Assembly (NCBI GenBank): GCA_032164245.1
Contig: JAVMKO010000002.1
Location: 182,534,920-182,598,919 of the forward strand
Direction: 5' to 3'
Length of the DNA stretch: 64,000 nucleotides
Source of the DNA: Sternotherus odoratus
Taxonomy: Eukaryota; Chordata; Testudines; Kinosternidae
Under the pieces are notes generated by a model that did no database searches, was not told the origin of the DNA, and was given only the letters and a program-made list of their open reading frames with translations. The position numbers were made by a program, and so were the translations under genes. Numbering within the stretch: the first letter of the stretch is position 1; each line of letters starts with the position of its first letter. Positions 11,288 through 21,947 of the stretch are shown here, piece after piece.

Positions 11288-11678
11288 AACGAGGAAGACT
11301 TTGTAGCACCGTAGAGACTAACCAGTTTATTTCAGCATAAGCTTTCGTGGGCTATGTCCCACTTCATCGGATGCATAGAATGGAACAGAAGTAAGATGCA
11401 TTTATGCACACAGAAAGAAAGAAAAAAAAGTTGTACATTAGCATACCAATTCTAAGAGGCTGTTAAATTTAGATGGGCCATTATCAGTTGGAGAAAAAAA
11501 TACCTTTTGAAATGGATTTCTGTCAGGCAGGCTTTAACACGTATTGAAGGTAAATTAACAAGGGAAATGCAATCAGTTAGTGTAATGAGAGAACCATTCG
11601 CAAGTTCTGTTAAGTCCTTGGTTTATTGTGTCCAATTTGAAAATTAATTCCAGTTCCTCAGTTTCTCGTTGGAGTCTA
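11288..11678 (-). mobile_element. PLE 3' end (3' part of an internally inverted copy)
   Basis: Read on the minus strand, this is the end of a PLE ORF and its 3' UTR, terminating in a sequence nearly identical to window positions 1-40. It starts with gactccaacgagaaact, which is also present on the plus strand at 11938-11954. It therefore continues the coding segment that lies next to it in the opposite orientation (11679-11965). Confidence 0.8.
11332..11378 (-). ncRNA. Hammerhead ribozyme-like motif of PLE
   Basis: On the minus strand: CCGATGA (U4 changed to C), a perfectly paired stem II gtggg/cccac, GAAA, and stem III agc-TTAT-gct. The base after the stem III uridine is G, which the hammerhead NUH cleavage rule does not allow. 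It is probably inactive. Confidence 0.55.
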
Positions 11679-11968
11679 ATCACATCAGCCACACCATCAG
11701 AGGCTCATTCACCTGCACATCGACCAATGTGATATATGTCATCATGTGCCAGCAATGCCCCTCTGCTATGTACATTGGCCAAACCGGCCAGTCTCTACGC
11801 AAAAGAATAAATGGACACAAATCTGACATCAGGAATCATAACATTCAAAAATCAGTAAGAGAACACTTCAATCTTCCTGGCCATTCCGTTAAAGACTTGA
11901 TGGTGTCAGTTTTGAAACAGAAAAACTTCCAAAAGAGACTCCAACGAGAAACTTTCTTTCTTAGGTAA
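11669..11968 (+). pseudogene. PLE GIY-YIG endonuclease fragment (inverted 5' part)
   Basis: The frame encodes a well-preserved GIY-YIG domain: SFTCTSTNVIYVIMCQQC, then SAMYIGQTGQSLRKRINGHK with YIG intact, and REHFNLPGHSVKDL. It lies on the plus strand while the adjoining 3' end of the same element lies on the minus strand. The junction carries the same 17-bp phrase in both orientations. The frame ends where the element does, and only the domain core is present. It has no host role. Confidence 0.8.
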
Positions 11969-12035
11969 CCATCTTTGATATCCATGCTTTCTTAGGTAAC
12001 CATCTTTCTTACGTAACCATCTTTGATATCCATGC
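11957..12035. repeat. Local tandem duplication, about 31-bp unit
   Basis: The phrase ttcttaggtaaccatctttg occurs at 11957-11987, again as a short 17-bp unit (11988-12004), and as ttcttacgtaaccatctttg at 12005-12035. Confidence 0.85.
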
Positions 12036-12387
12036 TTATAATCACTTAAAATCAATCTTCCTGTAGTTAATAAATCTGTTTTATGGTTTACCTAAAACAG
12101 AGTGTTTTGGTTGAAGTGCTTGGGAAATCTCAGCTCAGTTTACAAAGGCTAGTGTGTCCTCTCCACATGGGGGGAAGGAGGAGGACTGGGTAATGAACTT
12201 ACACTGGTCAGGCTTCTCACCAGAGCAAGGTGATACAGCTGTGGGGTGTAAGGCTGGGGAACTGGAGGGAATTGGATGGAGCCCCTCTGTTGTTTATTCA
12301 TGAGTGGCTAGGAAAAGCATTCATGTAACTCAGCTGGGTGTGTCCCTACCTGTGTCTGTGTAAGTACAGTGCCCCTGTCAGGTTTGT
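12036..12387 (+). repeat. Dispersed repeat, left part, split by an LTR
   Basis: This segment and 12892-12990 appear to be one repeat interrupted by the LTR at 12388-12884: ggtttgt is duplicated at both junctions. I associate it from memory with an abundant reptile repeat containing an AATAAA-like stretch (ttaataaatctg, 12068-12079), but I cannot name the family. Confidence 0.35.
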
Positions 12388-12884
12388 TGCACAAATGGCT
12401 CATTCCCTTTGGAGGTGTCCCAATTTACCTTCAAAGAACAGGCAGGTCTTGGAGAAAGCTTGAATACAAAAGTTTATTCGCTAGCGAAGTGAAGCCACAG
12501 AGATAGCACTCAAATTATGGCTTCCCCTCATACATCATTACAAGGCTTTTTATATGGTTCTTTACATGGAGGAGGCGGCAAGAAGGGCCTCATGCAAATT
12601 AACATGACGTTGTTTCCTATCTATTTACTTATTTGTCTGGAAAGAACAGGACATCCAAACATAAAGTTCTTACCTTGAAATGGTACATATGGGGTAAGAA
12701 TACATGGAGATATGAACTAAAACATACGTGGTAAAACAAACTTATGAAATAGACGGACAAGATATGAGTGAGGCCCAGTGGTGCCTCCAGGAATGCATAA
12801 CACAAGATAAAAACTTACAGCAACCCAGAGTTAGTTACACAGCTTCAGTAAGACATTTTCTTATAATTTTAACCTTTCTTTACA
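12388..12884 (-). mobile_element. Solo LTR, minus strand
   Basis: A 497-bp segment is flanked by the direct repeat ggtttgt (12381-12387 and 12885-12891) and has TG...CA ends. On the minus strand it has a TATA-like box (TATAAAA at 12553-12547) and AATAAA (12478-12473), about 70 bp apart, the usual promoter and polyadenylation layout of an LTR. No internal retroviral sequence accompanies it, so it is a solo LTR. The duplicated length is 7 bp, longer than the usual 4-6, so the exact edges may shift by 1-2 bp. Confidence 0.6.
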
Positions 12885-12891
12885 GGTTTGT

Positions 12892-12990
12892 AGCTAGACA
12901 GCAGCATCACAGAGTGAGAGGGATATCCCAGGTTGGTGGAAAGAGGACTCAGCAGTCCCACAGTCCAGATAGCACCCTGTGAACCCTGTC
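12892..12990 (+). repeat. Dispersed repeat, right part
   Basis: Continuation of the interrupted repeat after the LTR, ending near caccctgtgaaccctgtcac. It shows no coding content. Confidence 0.3.
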
Positions 12991-13676
12991 ACAGCAGTGT
13001 GGGGGCTCCAGAGGCCTTTGACACAGACAGAAACTGCATAGTGCTAAGGTGAATTAAAGCTACCTTGTATATATCGCTGTGTTAGTTATTTTGGCTTCAG
13101 TTAGGGAGATGGTGCAGCTTAAATTCAGCACTTCTATCACTGCTTTCTAAAAGACAAGGCCCAGTTTGGACAGGAGGTGAGTGTTTCTTCCTACTTAAAT
13201 ATGTGTACCTCTGGGCCCCAGGGACTGTAATGACGTCACACCATCTTGTCAGCAAAGGAGAAGGAGAATTCTTCACAGTGAGTAGTGATTGGGTCTGTGG
13301 GAGAAATGAGGCAGTCATCAAAGACTTACAAGTTGGAACTCCTCCTTTCCTCAGGATTTGGCCGTTATAAAGGTCATGGAATGAAGTGCCTCATTGTCAT
13401 GTCAGAGTTTCATGCACATTTATTAAGATGTAGACATTTCTAAGTCACACAATGTGTATTTGGGAGTTTCTATAGCTACAGCTTTTCCTCAGTGTGGTGG
13501 AGGACCATGGCCACTGCTCCAGGCTAGCACAGCTGGGTTAGGATGGGACTATGACTGCATCATGATCCCCTGCACTGGCCAATGGTGGGGGAGTGCACAC
13601 TACACCCTTCTCCAGGGAGGTGGCTGCTGCTGGCTGCTACTGCTGCTATTTCCTAGGCACCCCAAATGGAGGCAGG
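12991..13676. other. No gene recognised
   Basis: The open frames here are short and overlapping, with no domain signature. Confidence 0.35.
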
Positions 13677-13850
13677 ATGGTCCAGTGGACTGGGCACTGG
13701 ACTGAGATTCAAAAGTCCTGGCTTCAGTTTCAGCCCTGGTCAAGTCACTTAACCTATGCTGTCAGTTTCTCATCTGTAAAATGGGTTTTGTATGGATACT
13801 GTGAAGCACTCAGATGTAATAGTGATGAGGGACATATCAACACCTAACTA
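13677..13850 (+). repeat. MIR (CORE-SINE) copy
   Basis: Resembles MIR: gactgggcactggactgaga, a tRNA-like box B region (tcctggcttcagtttcagcc), ggtcaagtcacttaacct, then ctcatctgtaaaatggg and the 3' phrase tgtgaagcactcagatg. Confidence 0.65.
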
Positions 13851-15439
13851 GAGAAAGGGGAGGTTTTCTGGATAAGTGAGAGCAGTGCTCATGTGGTCCT
13901 CAGTGCAAAGTGGTCCCTTTAAATGCCCTTAAATGTGTAGTAGTACATACTGTAGTCCAAATTTAACACAGTGTCCTTGTCAACCATACATAAGTTCTGA
14001 TACTAGAGGAATCTTTGAGATAATAGCATACATAAGTAACATAAACATACATAAAAGAGATCCAAATCCTGGGAATAAACTAGGAATGTACATATGTGAG
14101 AGTTGTTTATTGAAAACTGAGTTTGCATAGTCCCAGAACATGGGTGCTGGCAATGCTGACTTCCCAAGACAGCCCAATCAATATACTTCTACTTTGCTAG
14201 TGATAGTCTATCATGCGCTAGTGATAATTCAGTCTCCCTACTCATTGAATTCTCAGACTTCCTGCTAAGAAATTGAATAAGGATGCATTTAGAGTCAGTT
14301 GCATAGCAGTTTCTGCAATGTGAACATGTGTACACAAGGAACAGAAACCACTGAGTCCTTTCAATCTCTACTGACCAGGACAAGATTCAAATCAATGACT
14401 TAGGAGTATACAGATTTAAAAGGTGAGAGGTAGCCTTTCTAGTAGCTAGTGTATTTTGCTATGCTGCAGCCACAAATTTGCCATGAATCATTTGCCCTGA
14501 AATTATGCTCCAGAATCCAAGCTTAATTTTTTTGTAATTGTTTCTAGCTCTTATGTTTGGAAAGATGACTCTGGAAAGATGAACTGATTGTAAATCAAGG
14601 AAATTATGTTTTCCTGTGTCTGCAAGCAGCCTAAAACAAGAGCTCTGTGAACTGTCCCATTCATCTTAATGAGGTGTTAACTCTGAAACTTAAAGATGAT
14701 ATTTATATGCGAAAATTGCTAATTGTTTCATGGCTGACCATTTTAGCAGAAACAGCCTGCTGATGTATTTATTGCATAATCCTAAATTGTCTCCCATGCC
14801 TCCCCCTGGGCCCAAATGTCTGTTACTGCCCTCTACCTAGCTGCCTATATTTCTGGTTTTGGCTCTGACAACGTCTATGATGAAGTTATGAGTTGTTGAT
14901 ACTACAATCTTTGGAACATTGACAACTGAAAATATGTTGACAGCATCAATTTAATTTAATTTAATTTAAACATACATAACAAAGGACTACTGTATTCACT
15001 GTGCTGTTCATTTTCATATGTAACTCAGTAAGATCATCCAATTTGAATTTAAATGAAGATGCCACCAATTTTCAGTAGTAGATTGTCACAGACTCCTGAA
15101 ATCTTGTAAGTGTGCACAGAGGGGTTATGCATATCTTATTCCCAAAAGAGTTTCTGAAACATTTGTTACAAAAGTTCATAACTAACAATTTTATCCTGCT
15201 TTCCAAACCATGCACACACAGAATTGGCATTTATACATGAATATTTCACTGTGTCCAACTGAATGGAACAGAACAGTGCAAGTATGGGTAAAGAGAGGGT
15301 TGTTGTAAGCAGATACATAGTAGGGAATGGTAACCTTATTTATTTCCATGATTTCCTTACATAAAGAACTAAAGAAAATCCTGTGCCAAATAGCAAAAAG
15401 TGAAAAGTCTCCAGAGTGATCAGCAGAGTTAGAGACATA
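13851..15439. other. No gene recognised
   Basis: AT-rich, apparently unique sequence. A short (TTTAA)n run lies at about 14950-14968. Confidence 0.4.
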
Positions 15440-15860
15440 GGATACAAAAATAGCCAAGATGTTAAACAATTACTTAACCTCAGCCTATACAAATGAAATC
15501 AATGAACATTTACCTCCATCAGAAATTAGATTTACCGGAACCAAAGAGGAGAAATTAGCAAGTATCCAGATAACACCGTTAATGGTTATTAAAAGCTTGG
15601 AAATGCTTACAAGTGCAAAAGCTCTAGGACCAAAACACATACATCCAAATCCAACAGCACTAAATAAATAAAATAAATTGGAGTGATTTAGTGGATCTTT
15701 TTAAGTTTACTAAACCCAAGAGAAAATATTAAAGGCTGGAGTATGGCCAACATAATTACTTAAAATAGGGCAACCACACACTAGGAATTTTCATAGATCT
15801 GAGCCAACTTTGTTGTAAGGGATCATCTAAAAGAACTTCAGTTTGGGTAATTTCATCAAA
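15440..15860 (+). mobile_element. CR1 LINE reverse-transcriptase fragment
   Basis: The frame at 15459-15671 encodes the start of the CR1 reverse transcriptase: MLNNYLTSAYTNEINEHLPP, an ITP block (IQITPLMVIKSLEMLTSAKA) and LGPKHIHP, corresponding to the conserved PGPDGIHP region with substitutions. Homology continues less clearly to about 15860 (LGIFIDLSQL). It has stops and frameshifts and no 5' or 3' element end, so it is an internal fragment. Confidence 0.65.
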
Positions 15861-16015
15861 TGTTCTCTGAAAATCTAACTATATGGTATGATAGCTCATT
15901 CTAGAAGCATAGGCCTCTCTTTTTAAGAAAGAAACATCCTTGATGATTTACCTCCAAGCATTCTTACTCTGAACACACACATCAGACTCAATTCTTCCAT
16001 CTCTATGCTCTACTC

Positions 16016-16492
16016 CAGCAGTTCTGAAACTTTAGCAAACCGAGGACCCCATTTTGATTTAAAAAATTTTATGGACCCCCAAATCCCACCACTTAGTCTC
16101 AGGCCCCACCCATACTCCACCCCTTCCCCAAGGTCCCATCCCTGTCCCACCTTGTACGACCCCCACACACTCCATCCCCCCTACTTCCGTTGCTCACTCT
16201 CTCCCACCCTCACTCACTTTCACCAGCCTGGGACAGGACATTGGGGTGCAGGAGGGGGCTTGGGATGCACATTCTGGGTGTGGGAGTGGGTGAGGGGTGC
16301 AGGCTCTGGCCAGACAGCATTTACCTCCGGTGGCTCCCAAAACCACCTGGCACATGCCTCTCACAGTGGCTCCTTGGCTGGGGGACCAGAGGGTCTCCAC
16401 GTGTTTCCCCTGCCTGGAGGTACCGCCCCCGCAACTCCCATTAGTCACAGTTACAGAGTCAAAGTCAGCACTTGGGGCAGAGGCAGCGCACA
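16016..16492 (+). mobile_element. hAT-like element, left part (split by ERV)
   Basis: The left end cagcagttctgaaact pairs with the right end agtttgagaaatgctg at 19781-19796. Eight-base duplications ctctactc (16008-16015) and ctttactc (19797-19804) flank the whole, with one mismatch, as expected for hAT. An endogenous retrovirus interrupts it; without the insert it is about 0.74 kb. No transposase is seen, so it is non-autonomous. The overlapping open frames through this C-rich stretch look compositional. Confidence 0.75.
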
Positions 16493-16497
16493 GAGAC
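16493..16497. repeat. 5-bp target duplication of ERV (left)
   Basis: gagac here and at 19534-19538, directly abutting the outer ends of the two LTRs. Confidence 0.85.
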
Positions 16498-17004
16498 TGT
16501 TAGGGCCAGAAGATATTGTGATGGGCAACCACTAGAAGGCGCAGATACGCTTCTAAGTCAACTCCAGGAGAGTGCATAATGGTGGTATTATCTGAGAATG
16601 ACCTTGCTGTTATCTGTGTGTTTGGGAACCAGTTCCCAGCTGCATGAGTGTTTACCCCGTCTGTGTGAGAATGAATGCGTGGGAAACCAAATGGGGAAAC
16701 TAAGGCAGGACTGCGTAACCAACAAGTGCTGACCAATCAGTTTGTTGCTTGCTATTAATGAGATGAGTATGTATGAGATGCAAATGAGCATGGGTATATC
16801 TGTGCTGACACACCTCTTTGGGTTGGGCTTCCTCCTTGGGCTTCTACATCGCCCGGGCGTGTCAGTCATCTTGTATTGCAGCTGTGCTGGCAGATAAGCC
16901 CCCCAGCACGAAATGCCGCCCCCTCCAATAAACTCACCACTTTCCAACTAGCCACCTGTGTGAGGCCTCGTTTCTCCTGGCAACGAGATAAGCCCCCTGC
17001 AACA
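16498..17004 (+). mobile_element. ERV 5' LTR (507 bp)
   Basis: The LTR runs from TGTTAG to CAACA (ends inverted TGTT/AACA) and matches 19027-19533 at all but about six positions by eye. It carries AATAAA at 16927-16932. Its U3 includes an octamer-like atgcaaat at about 16778. In an intact provirus this copy drives transcription. Short open frames crossing it occur identically in the 3' LTR and are not genes. Confidence 0.93.
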
Positions 17005-19026
17005 ATGGCGCAGCGAGCAGGGTGGGGCAGACGACCCCCACAGGTGGCCGAAGGCAGAGGAAGTAAGGCAGCGGCTGCTGGCCCGGCAGTGCAGACCAGG
17101 ATGGCCCCCGGTGGAGCGATGTGGGGACCGGCTGTGCATGTGAGTGCCGGTCGTGAGCCAGCTGGTGGTCTGGGATGGAGCGGCGCGCTATGGGTGAGTG
17201 GCGTGGCTGTGTCTACCTGGCTCCGAGCCCAGGAAGGGAGTCTCTGCAGCGGCAGAGGCTCTAGAAAGTAGAAAGCAGGATCGGTCCCAGGTGAGCGGAG
17301 CCTTCTGCAAGGGCAGAAGGTAAAAACAGGCAGGATCGGGCCCAGGCTGGGCAGGCTGCCTACAGAGAGAGAGAGAAAACTGGATAGAATCTCTGGAAGC
17401 AGTGATTAAGTGAAAATTGGCAGCAGAAAGCTTCTTGGACTGAGAGTAACCTTGAGAGAAACAGCACGTCGGCCGCTCGAGACACGGGAAGCCATGGAGG
17501 TGTGGAGGGACCGCAGCGGTGCGGGAGGCCACAGGGACATGGGAGGAATGTCTAGAGAGGCGGGGGAGCCATGCAGGTGTGGAGGGATCGCAGAGGTGCG
17601 GGAGGCCACAGCGACATGGGAGACCATGGTGAAGTGCGGTAGAGTGTGTTGTCAACAGACTCCAGAAGGCAGGTGCGAAGTCCGTTTTAATTAGGTAGGA
17701 GCAAAAGCCCGTTCCGTTGCCCAGGTCAGAGTGATTACAGCAGCCCATTAAGGGACCCTGGGACCTGAGATTGGCAACAGCTGAAGTTTCTCCCCAGCCT
17801 CGGGGAGCGGGAAGGTTTACCCCGACCCCGTGCTCAGTATCAACCTGCGGGCATGGAGGTGGGGTTTGAGAGAAAAATATTGTGTTTTTAAAAATGTGTT
17901 ATACCTTTAAGGGTTTGGGCCAACAGCCAAATGTTATCAGTTGGCCCAAGAGTTGGCAGGCAGCCCAGAAGTAGAGTGTCAGCAGTTGTGTTCCACCCAG
18001 CAGCCCCCCCCTCTTTCCTAAGTGGGGGGAGGAGGAAGAGAAAGAAAGCGGAAAGCAGTCTGATTTTAAGAACGGAGCTAAAGGAAAAAAGCCGGAATGG
18101 GGAGGGGGTGTGAACGAGTCTAATAATATCTTTGTCTCTGAGTTTGTGAAGCCACCTGGTTGCAGGCAAGACCTGGCAGCAGACAGGTGTGTGAGTGAAC
18201 TGGCTTCCACCCCCCCTCCCACCCCCCAGCAGTTGGAATCCACGTGGGCAAGCGCCAAGATGCAGACGGAGGGGCGCCCCATGGAGGCACAGGGCCGGAG
18301 TCTCGCCCTGGCCTGCATGGTCCTTGCCAAGAGTCAGCGTGGCAGGGCCCGGAGCCAAACGGCGTGTGAATGCAAAGTACATCAGCTGCCAGACGAGATG
18401 GAGGAGGACCTGGTCCAATTGTTGAGTCCGGGCCAGGCTCTCTGGATGTGGGCACGACCGCACACCTCTGGCTGGCCAACACCAGGGTGTGCTGCCGGTG
18501 GCCCGCCTTGTTTTGTGTTTGTCTTTTTGCTTGCAGAGTTAACCCTTGACTCCCTGGACAGGTACAGCAGAGATGAGAAGCTGGATGCTATGGCCTATGG
18601 GAACCAGGCGGCTGCCTTCCCCCACGTGGGAGGCAGAGACCGCTTTGTAATCTGTGCTTGTTCACCTCCTTTCACAGGTGCAAAGCGAGACAACAGCGAT
18701 CGCGGAGGCCGCTCTCCCCCCCGTACCTGGCCAGTGTCTGATGAACTGCTCCAAGACGGAAGCAGGAGCTGTAGTCATCTAAGAAGCGATGGGGGGAGGG
18801 AGGAGCTAGTGTTAGCTTTGAGTATTTGTGTTGTTTTGTGGTTGGCTTTGTGTGTGTCTGGGTAGGGGGCAAGGGGAGGCCTCAGGTGCCTCTGATGCTT
18901 GTCTCCTTCACCCTCCCTTTCCTTGTGTGTGTGCAGAGGAGAGAGGGGGCACCTTGGTACTCAGTGCCCCCATTGTTTGTGTTGCCCTCTTCTTCCCTGG
19001 AGTCTCGTCAGAAGCGTGGGGAGGGA
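17005..19026 (+). mobile_element. ERV internal region without recognisable gag/pol/env
   Basis: Two kb lie between the LTRs. Just inside the 5' LTR is tggcgcagcgagcaggg (17006-17022), a primer-binding-site-like sequence starting TGG; it resembles lysine-tRNA sites with mismatches, so the tRNA is uncertain. A polypurine tract gtggggaggga (19016-19026) abuts the 3' LTR. The longest frame (18110-18865, 251 codons) shows no protease, reverse-transcriptase, integrase, capsid or zinc-knuckle motif. The rest is GC-rich and frame-broken. This looks like a non-autonomous retroviral element that would need proteins from a related full-length virus. Confidence 0.8.
17491..17623 (+). repeat. Imperfect tandem repeat inside the ERV, 77-bp period
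   Basis: gccatggaggtgtggaggga (17491) recurs as gccatgcaggtgtggaggga (17568). Each is followed by a similar cgcagNggtgcgggaggcca block. Confidence 0.85.
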
Positions 19027-19533
19027 TGTTAGGACGGGAAGATATTGTGATGGGCAACCACTAGAAGGCGCAGATACGCTTCTAAGTCAACTCCAGGAGA
19101 GTGCATAATGGTGGTATTATCTGAGAATGACCTTGCTGTTATCTGTGTGTTTGGGAACCAGTTCCCAGCTGCATGAGTGTTTACCCCGTCTGTGTGAGAA
19201 TGAATGCGTGGGAAACCAAATGGGGAAACTAAGGCAGGACTGCGTAACCAACAAGTGCTGACCAATCAGTTTGTTGCTTGCTATTAATGAGATGAGTATG
19301 TATGAGATGCAAATGAGCATGGGTATATCTGTGCTGACACACCTCTTTGGGTTGGGCTTCCTCCTTGGGCTTCTACATCGCCCGGGCGTGTCAGTCATCT
19401 TGTATTGCAGCTGTGCTGGCAGATAAGCCCCCCAGCACGAAATGCCGCCCTCTCCAATAAACTCACCACTTTCCAACTAGCCACCTGTGTGAGGCCTCAT
19501 TTCTCCCGGCAACGAGATAAGCCCCCTGCAACA
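19027..19533 (+). mobile_element. ERV 3' LTR (507 bp)
   Basis: Same length as the 5' LTR, with AATAAA at 19456-19461 at the same offset. Differences cluster in the first 16 bases (three) and the last 90 (three). The low divergence implies a fairly recent insertion. It ends CAACA and is followed by the gagac duplication. Confidence 0.93.
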
Positions 19534-19538
19534 GAGAC

Positions 19539-19796
19539 CCCCTGAATACCCCCTCTCCCAAGAGCTACAGGGACAGGCTGGCCGCTTCCAGGAGTGGCGT
19601 GGGGCCAGGCAGTCAGGGAGCCTGTCTTAGCCCTGCTGCACCGCCAGACTTATAGTACCTAAAATCTCCCAGTTTGGCTTCAGTAGCCTCTGGGATATTG
19701 AGGGAGCAGGAGGAGTTGATTAGCAGGACCCGTGGACCCCCTGAAGTTGCCCTGGGGACCACTGAGGGTCCATGGACACCAGTTTGAGAAATGCTG
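19539..19796 (+). mobile_element. hAT-like element, right part
   Basis: Resumes after the ERV and ends agtttgagaaatgctg, the complement of the left end, followed by ctttactc. See the left part at 16016. Confidence 0.75.
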
Positions 19797-19804
19797 CTTT
19801 ACTC

Positions 19805-20489
19805 AGCCCAGGGGCGGGCAGTAGAAATGGAACAAGTTATGGCTCGGATTCTGCACTAGCCCCAGTCTTGGTGTGTTACCATAGCACTTAGCTCTAGTCA
19901 TGATCCAGGAGCCCTTTGTGCTCTGTGGTATACAAAGTGGACCAACTTCTGTGGCTGAAAGAGAAACTTTTCAGCTACGCAGCACTTTGCATCAGGTCTG
20001 ACATAACACACTGAGCACTCTGCCATGCTCAAGGAATTGCTAGCACTAGGAGGTGCAAGGGGTGCTGCCACATCCCCTACCTTGAAGCTATATGCCCACC
20101 ATCAACTGAAGAACAAGGGAGTGATGGGCCTTTCACTTTACTAAGTGCATGCTACATACTACAAAACTCTGCATTCCCTTGCAACATCATGATAGCAGAC
20201 CCCACATCATTTGTGCGCCCTCACACAGTGTGTGATGAATGCAATTCTCTGCAGCATAAAAGCCAAGAAATCAAACACACAAAGATAAGCAATGAGGAGT
20301 TAAGGTTCAAAGCTCTATGTTCACTCTCTTTCTCCCTGGTTCAATGCCTGAATGTCGAGTTTCTCCTAACATTATTATAAACTATGGAGTAGAATGTGTC
20401 TTGACTCTGTACAGGGTCACACGGTAACACACACCTCTTTACCATAGCATTGGCTAAACAACCAGAACAGAAAAAAATGACCAAAAGCA
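19805..20489. other. No gene recognised
   Basis: No convincing repeat or coding signature. Confidence 0.35.
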
Positions 20490-20672
20490 GCAGTCAGAGG
20501 CCTTGGTTACACTGGCACTTTAAAGCCTCCAGGAGCGCTATAACTCCCTACCCGTCCACACTGGCAAGGCATGTATTGCGCTATAAACCCACAGTTATAC
20601 CACTCCTGGTAATCCTCCCTTCCTTGAGGAATAACAGCTATTGCATATTCCCTGTAGCGTATTATCACAAGT
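20490..20672. mobile_element. TIR DNA element, left part (split by LTR)
   Basis: The left end ggccttggttacactgg pairs with agtgtaactatggcc at 21917-21931. Inner motifs gcgctataac (left) and gcgctataat (right) also mirror one another. The element spans about 20490-21933 and is interrupted by an LTR at 20673-21444. No transposase is seen. The superfamily is not settled; the ends look Harbinger- or hAT-like. Confidence 0.5.
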
Positions 20673-21444
20673 TGTCATAAGTATGAAGTGCCTTAGAATT
20701 ACTGTTTTACCTGTGAGGGGTTAACCTGAAGCCAAAGGGCTATGACGTATTAAGAATGCAAATTTCTTGGGACAAAGGACTGTTAGTTTCACTTCTCTTC
20801 TGACCGGGCTATCGGGCTGACTCCATTTTTTTCTGTCCCCAGCTCTGGGGTATGAATCATCTTCCTATTCATCTCTTTGAATAAGTTCTAAATTAGACTA
20901 ACAGTAAGTAAAATTGGTGATTCTATATGCTTTGTAATAAATCTTGGGTGTCCTTAACCTTATCAGGGAGAGAAATCTCAAGGGAGGGTCTAAGGCTAGA
21001 GAATTGAGTACTGTGAAGTCTATATAAGTGTATGCTTTTCTCTAATAAACCTTTTGTTTTGTTATAAAAATTGTCTGGTAATTCTAGTGAAGGGATCCTA
21101 ACTTTGGATTGGGTAGCTTATGGTTAGTGAGAGCCTGTGTGCTTAAATCTCTCTCCTTGGTAGCAGCGAGGAAAGGGAGAGGTTGTGGCTCAGAGCCAGA
21201 GTTCTTTTCTCTCTCAGGTGGCTTAAGGGAGAGAGAGGGGGCTCTCAATGTGCCCCACTCCATGGTCTTGGAGAAACACATTGATGGTGGCAGCAAATTT
21301 CCAAGCCCCAGCTGGAGTAGTTGGGTTTTGGGGGAAAAGATTTAACCTAGACTGGAAAAGTAGCTTAGAGTTAAGTGGTCATGCATAAGAGACTCCCACA
21401 TTTTTACCCTAGAGTTTAGAGTGGGGGAAGGGTCTTCTCTTACA
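20673..21444 (+). mobile_element. Solo LTR, plus strand (772 bp)
   Basis: Runs from TGTCAT to TTACA with the 5-bp duplication caagt on both sides (20668-20672 and 21445-21449). It has a TATA box tatataa (21021-21027) and AATAAA (21044-21049) 23 bp apart, a compact LTR promoter and poly(A) arrangement. No second LTR or internal genes are present. The open frames at 21084-21345 are not genes. Confidence 0.72.
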
Positions 21445-21449
21445 CAAGT

Positions 21450-21933
21450 ATAAACAGGCATTATGCTATAAGTGATGTCTGGCACACCTCCGAGCCATTT
21501 AAGGCAATTAACATCTCTTCACTTTGTTTTGAACTCGGCAGGAGGAATGCGGAAGTACCTTTTCAGAGTTTCTCTCTTAACTCGGCAGATAAGCACTGCA
21601 AATGTTTACAAAGGGAGCTCTGTGACCGAGAAACTATAGCAGGTTCTAATTTCAAAGGATACCCACTGACAAGACTCTCAGCCCGTAGAAAATCCCCTCG
21701 CTCTCTCCCTCTGCATACACACTACACGTTTCCCCTCACCCCCTTTGTTTGAAAAGCACGTTGCACCCAGCTGAATGCTGGGATAGCTTCCCATAATGCA
21801 CCACTCCCTATGCCACTGCAAGTGCCGCAAATGTGGCCACGCCAGGACATGCTATAGCGCTATACCTATTGCTGTATATGGGTACAGCTATAACCAAAAG
21901 CGCTATAATCCTGTAAGTGTAACTATGGCCTAA
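21450..21933. mobile_element. TIR DNA element, right part
   Basis: Continuation after the solo LTR. Contains ccataatgcaccactcc and the mirrored gcgctata motifs, ending agtgtaactatggcc. Confidence 0.5.
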
Positions 21934-21947
21934 GATTGATCCTCGGT

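Noticed and set aside
18110..18865. 251-codon frame as a retroviral gag
   Set aside because: No capsid major homology region, zinc knuckle, protease or other retroviral motif is visible; it may be chance in GC-rich ERV interior.
16500..19476. Duplicated 78- and 119-codon frames as genes
   Set aside because: They occur at the same offset in both LTRs and are simply LTR sequence read in antisense.
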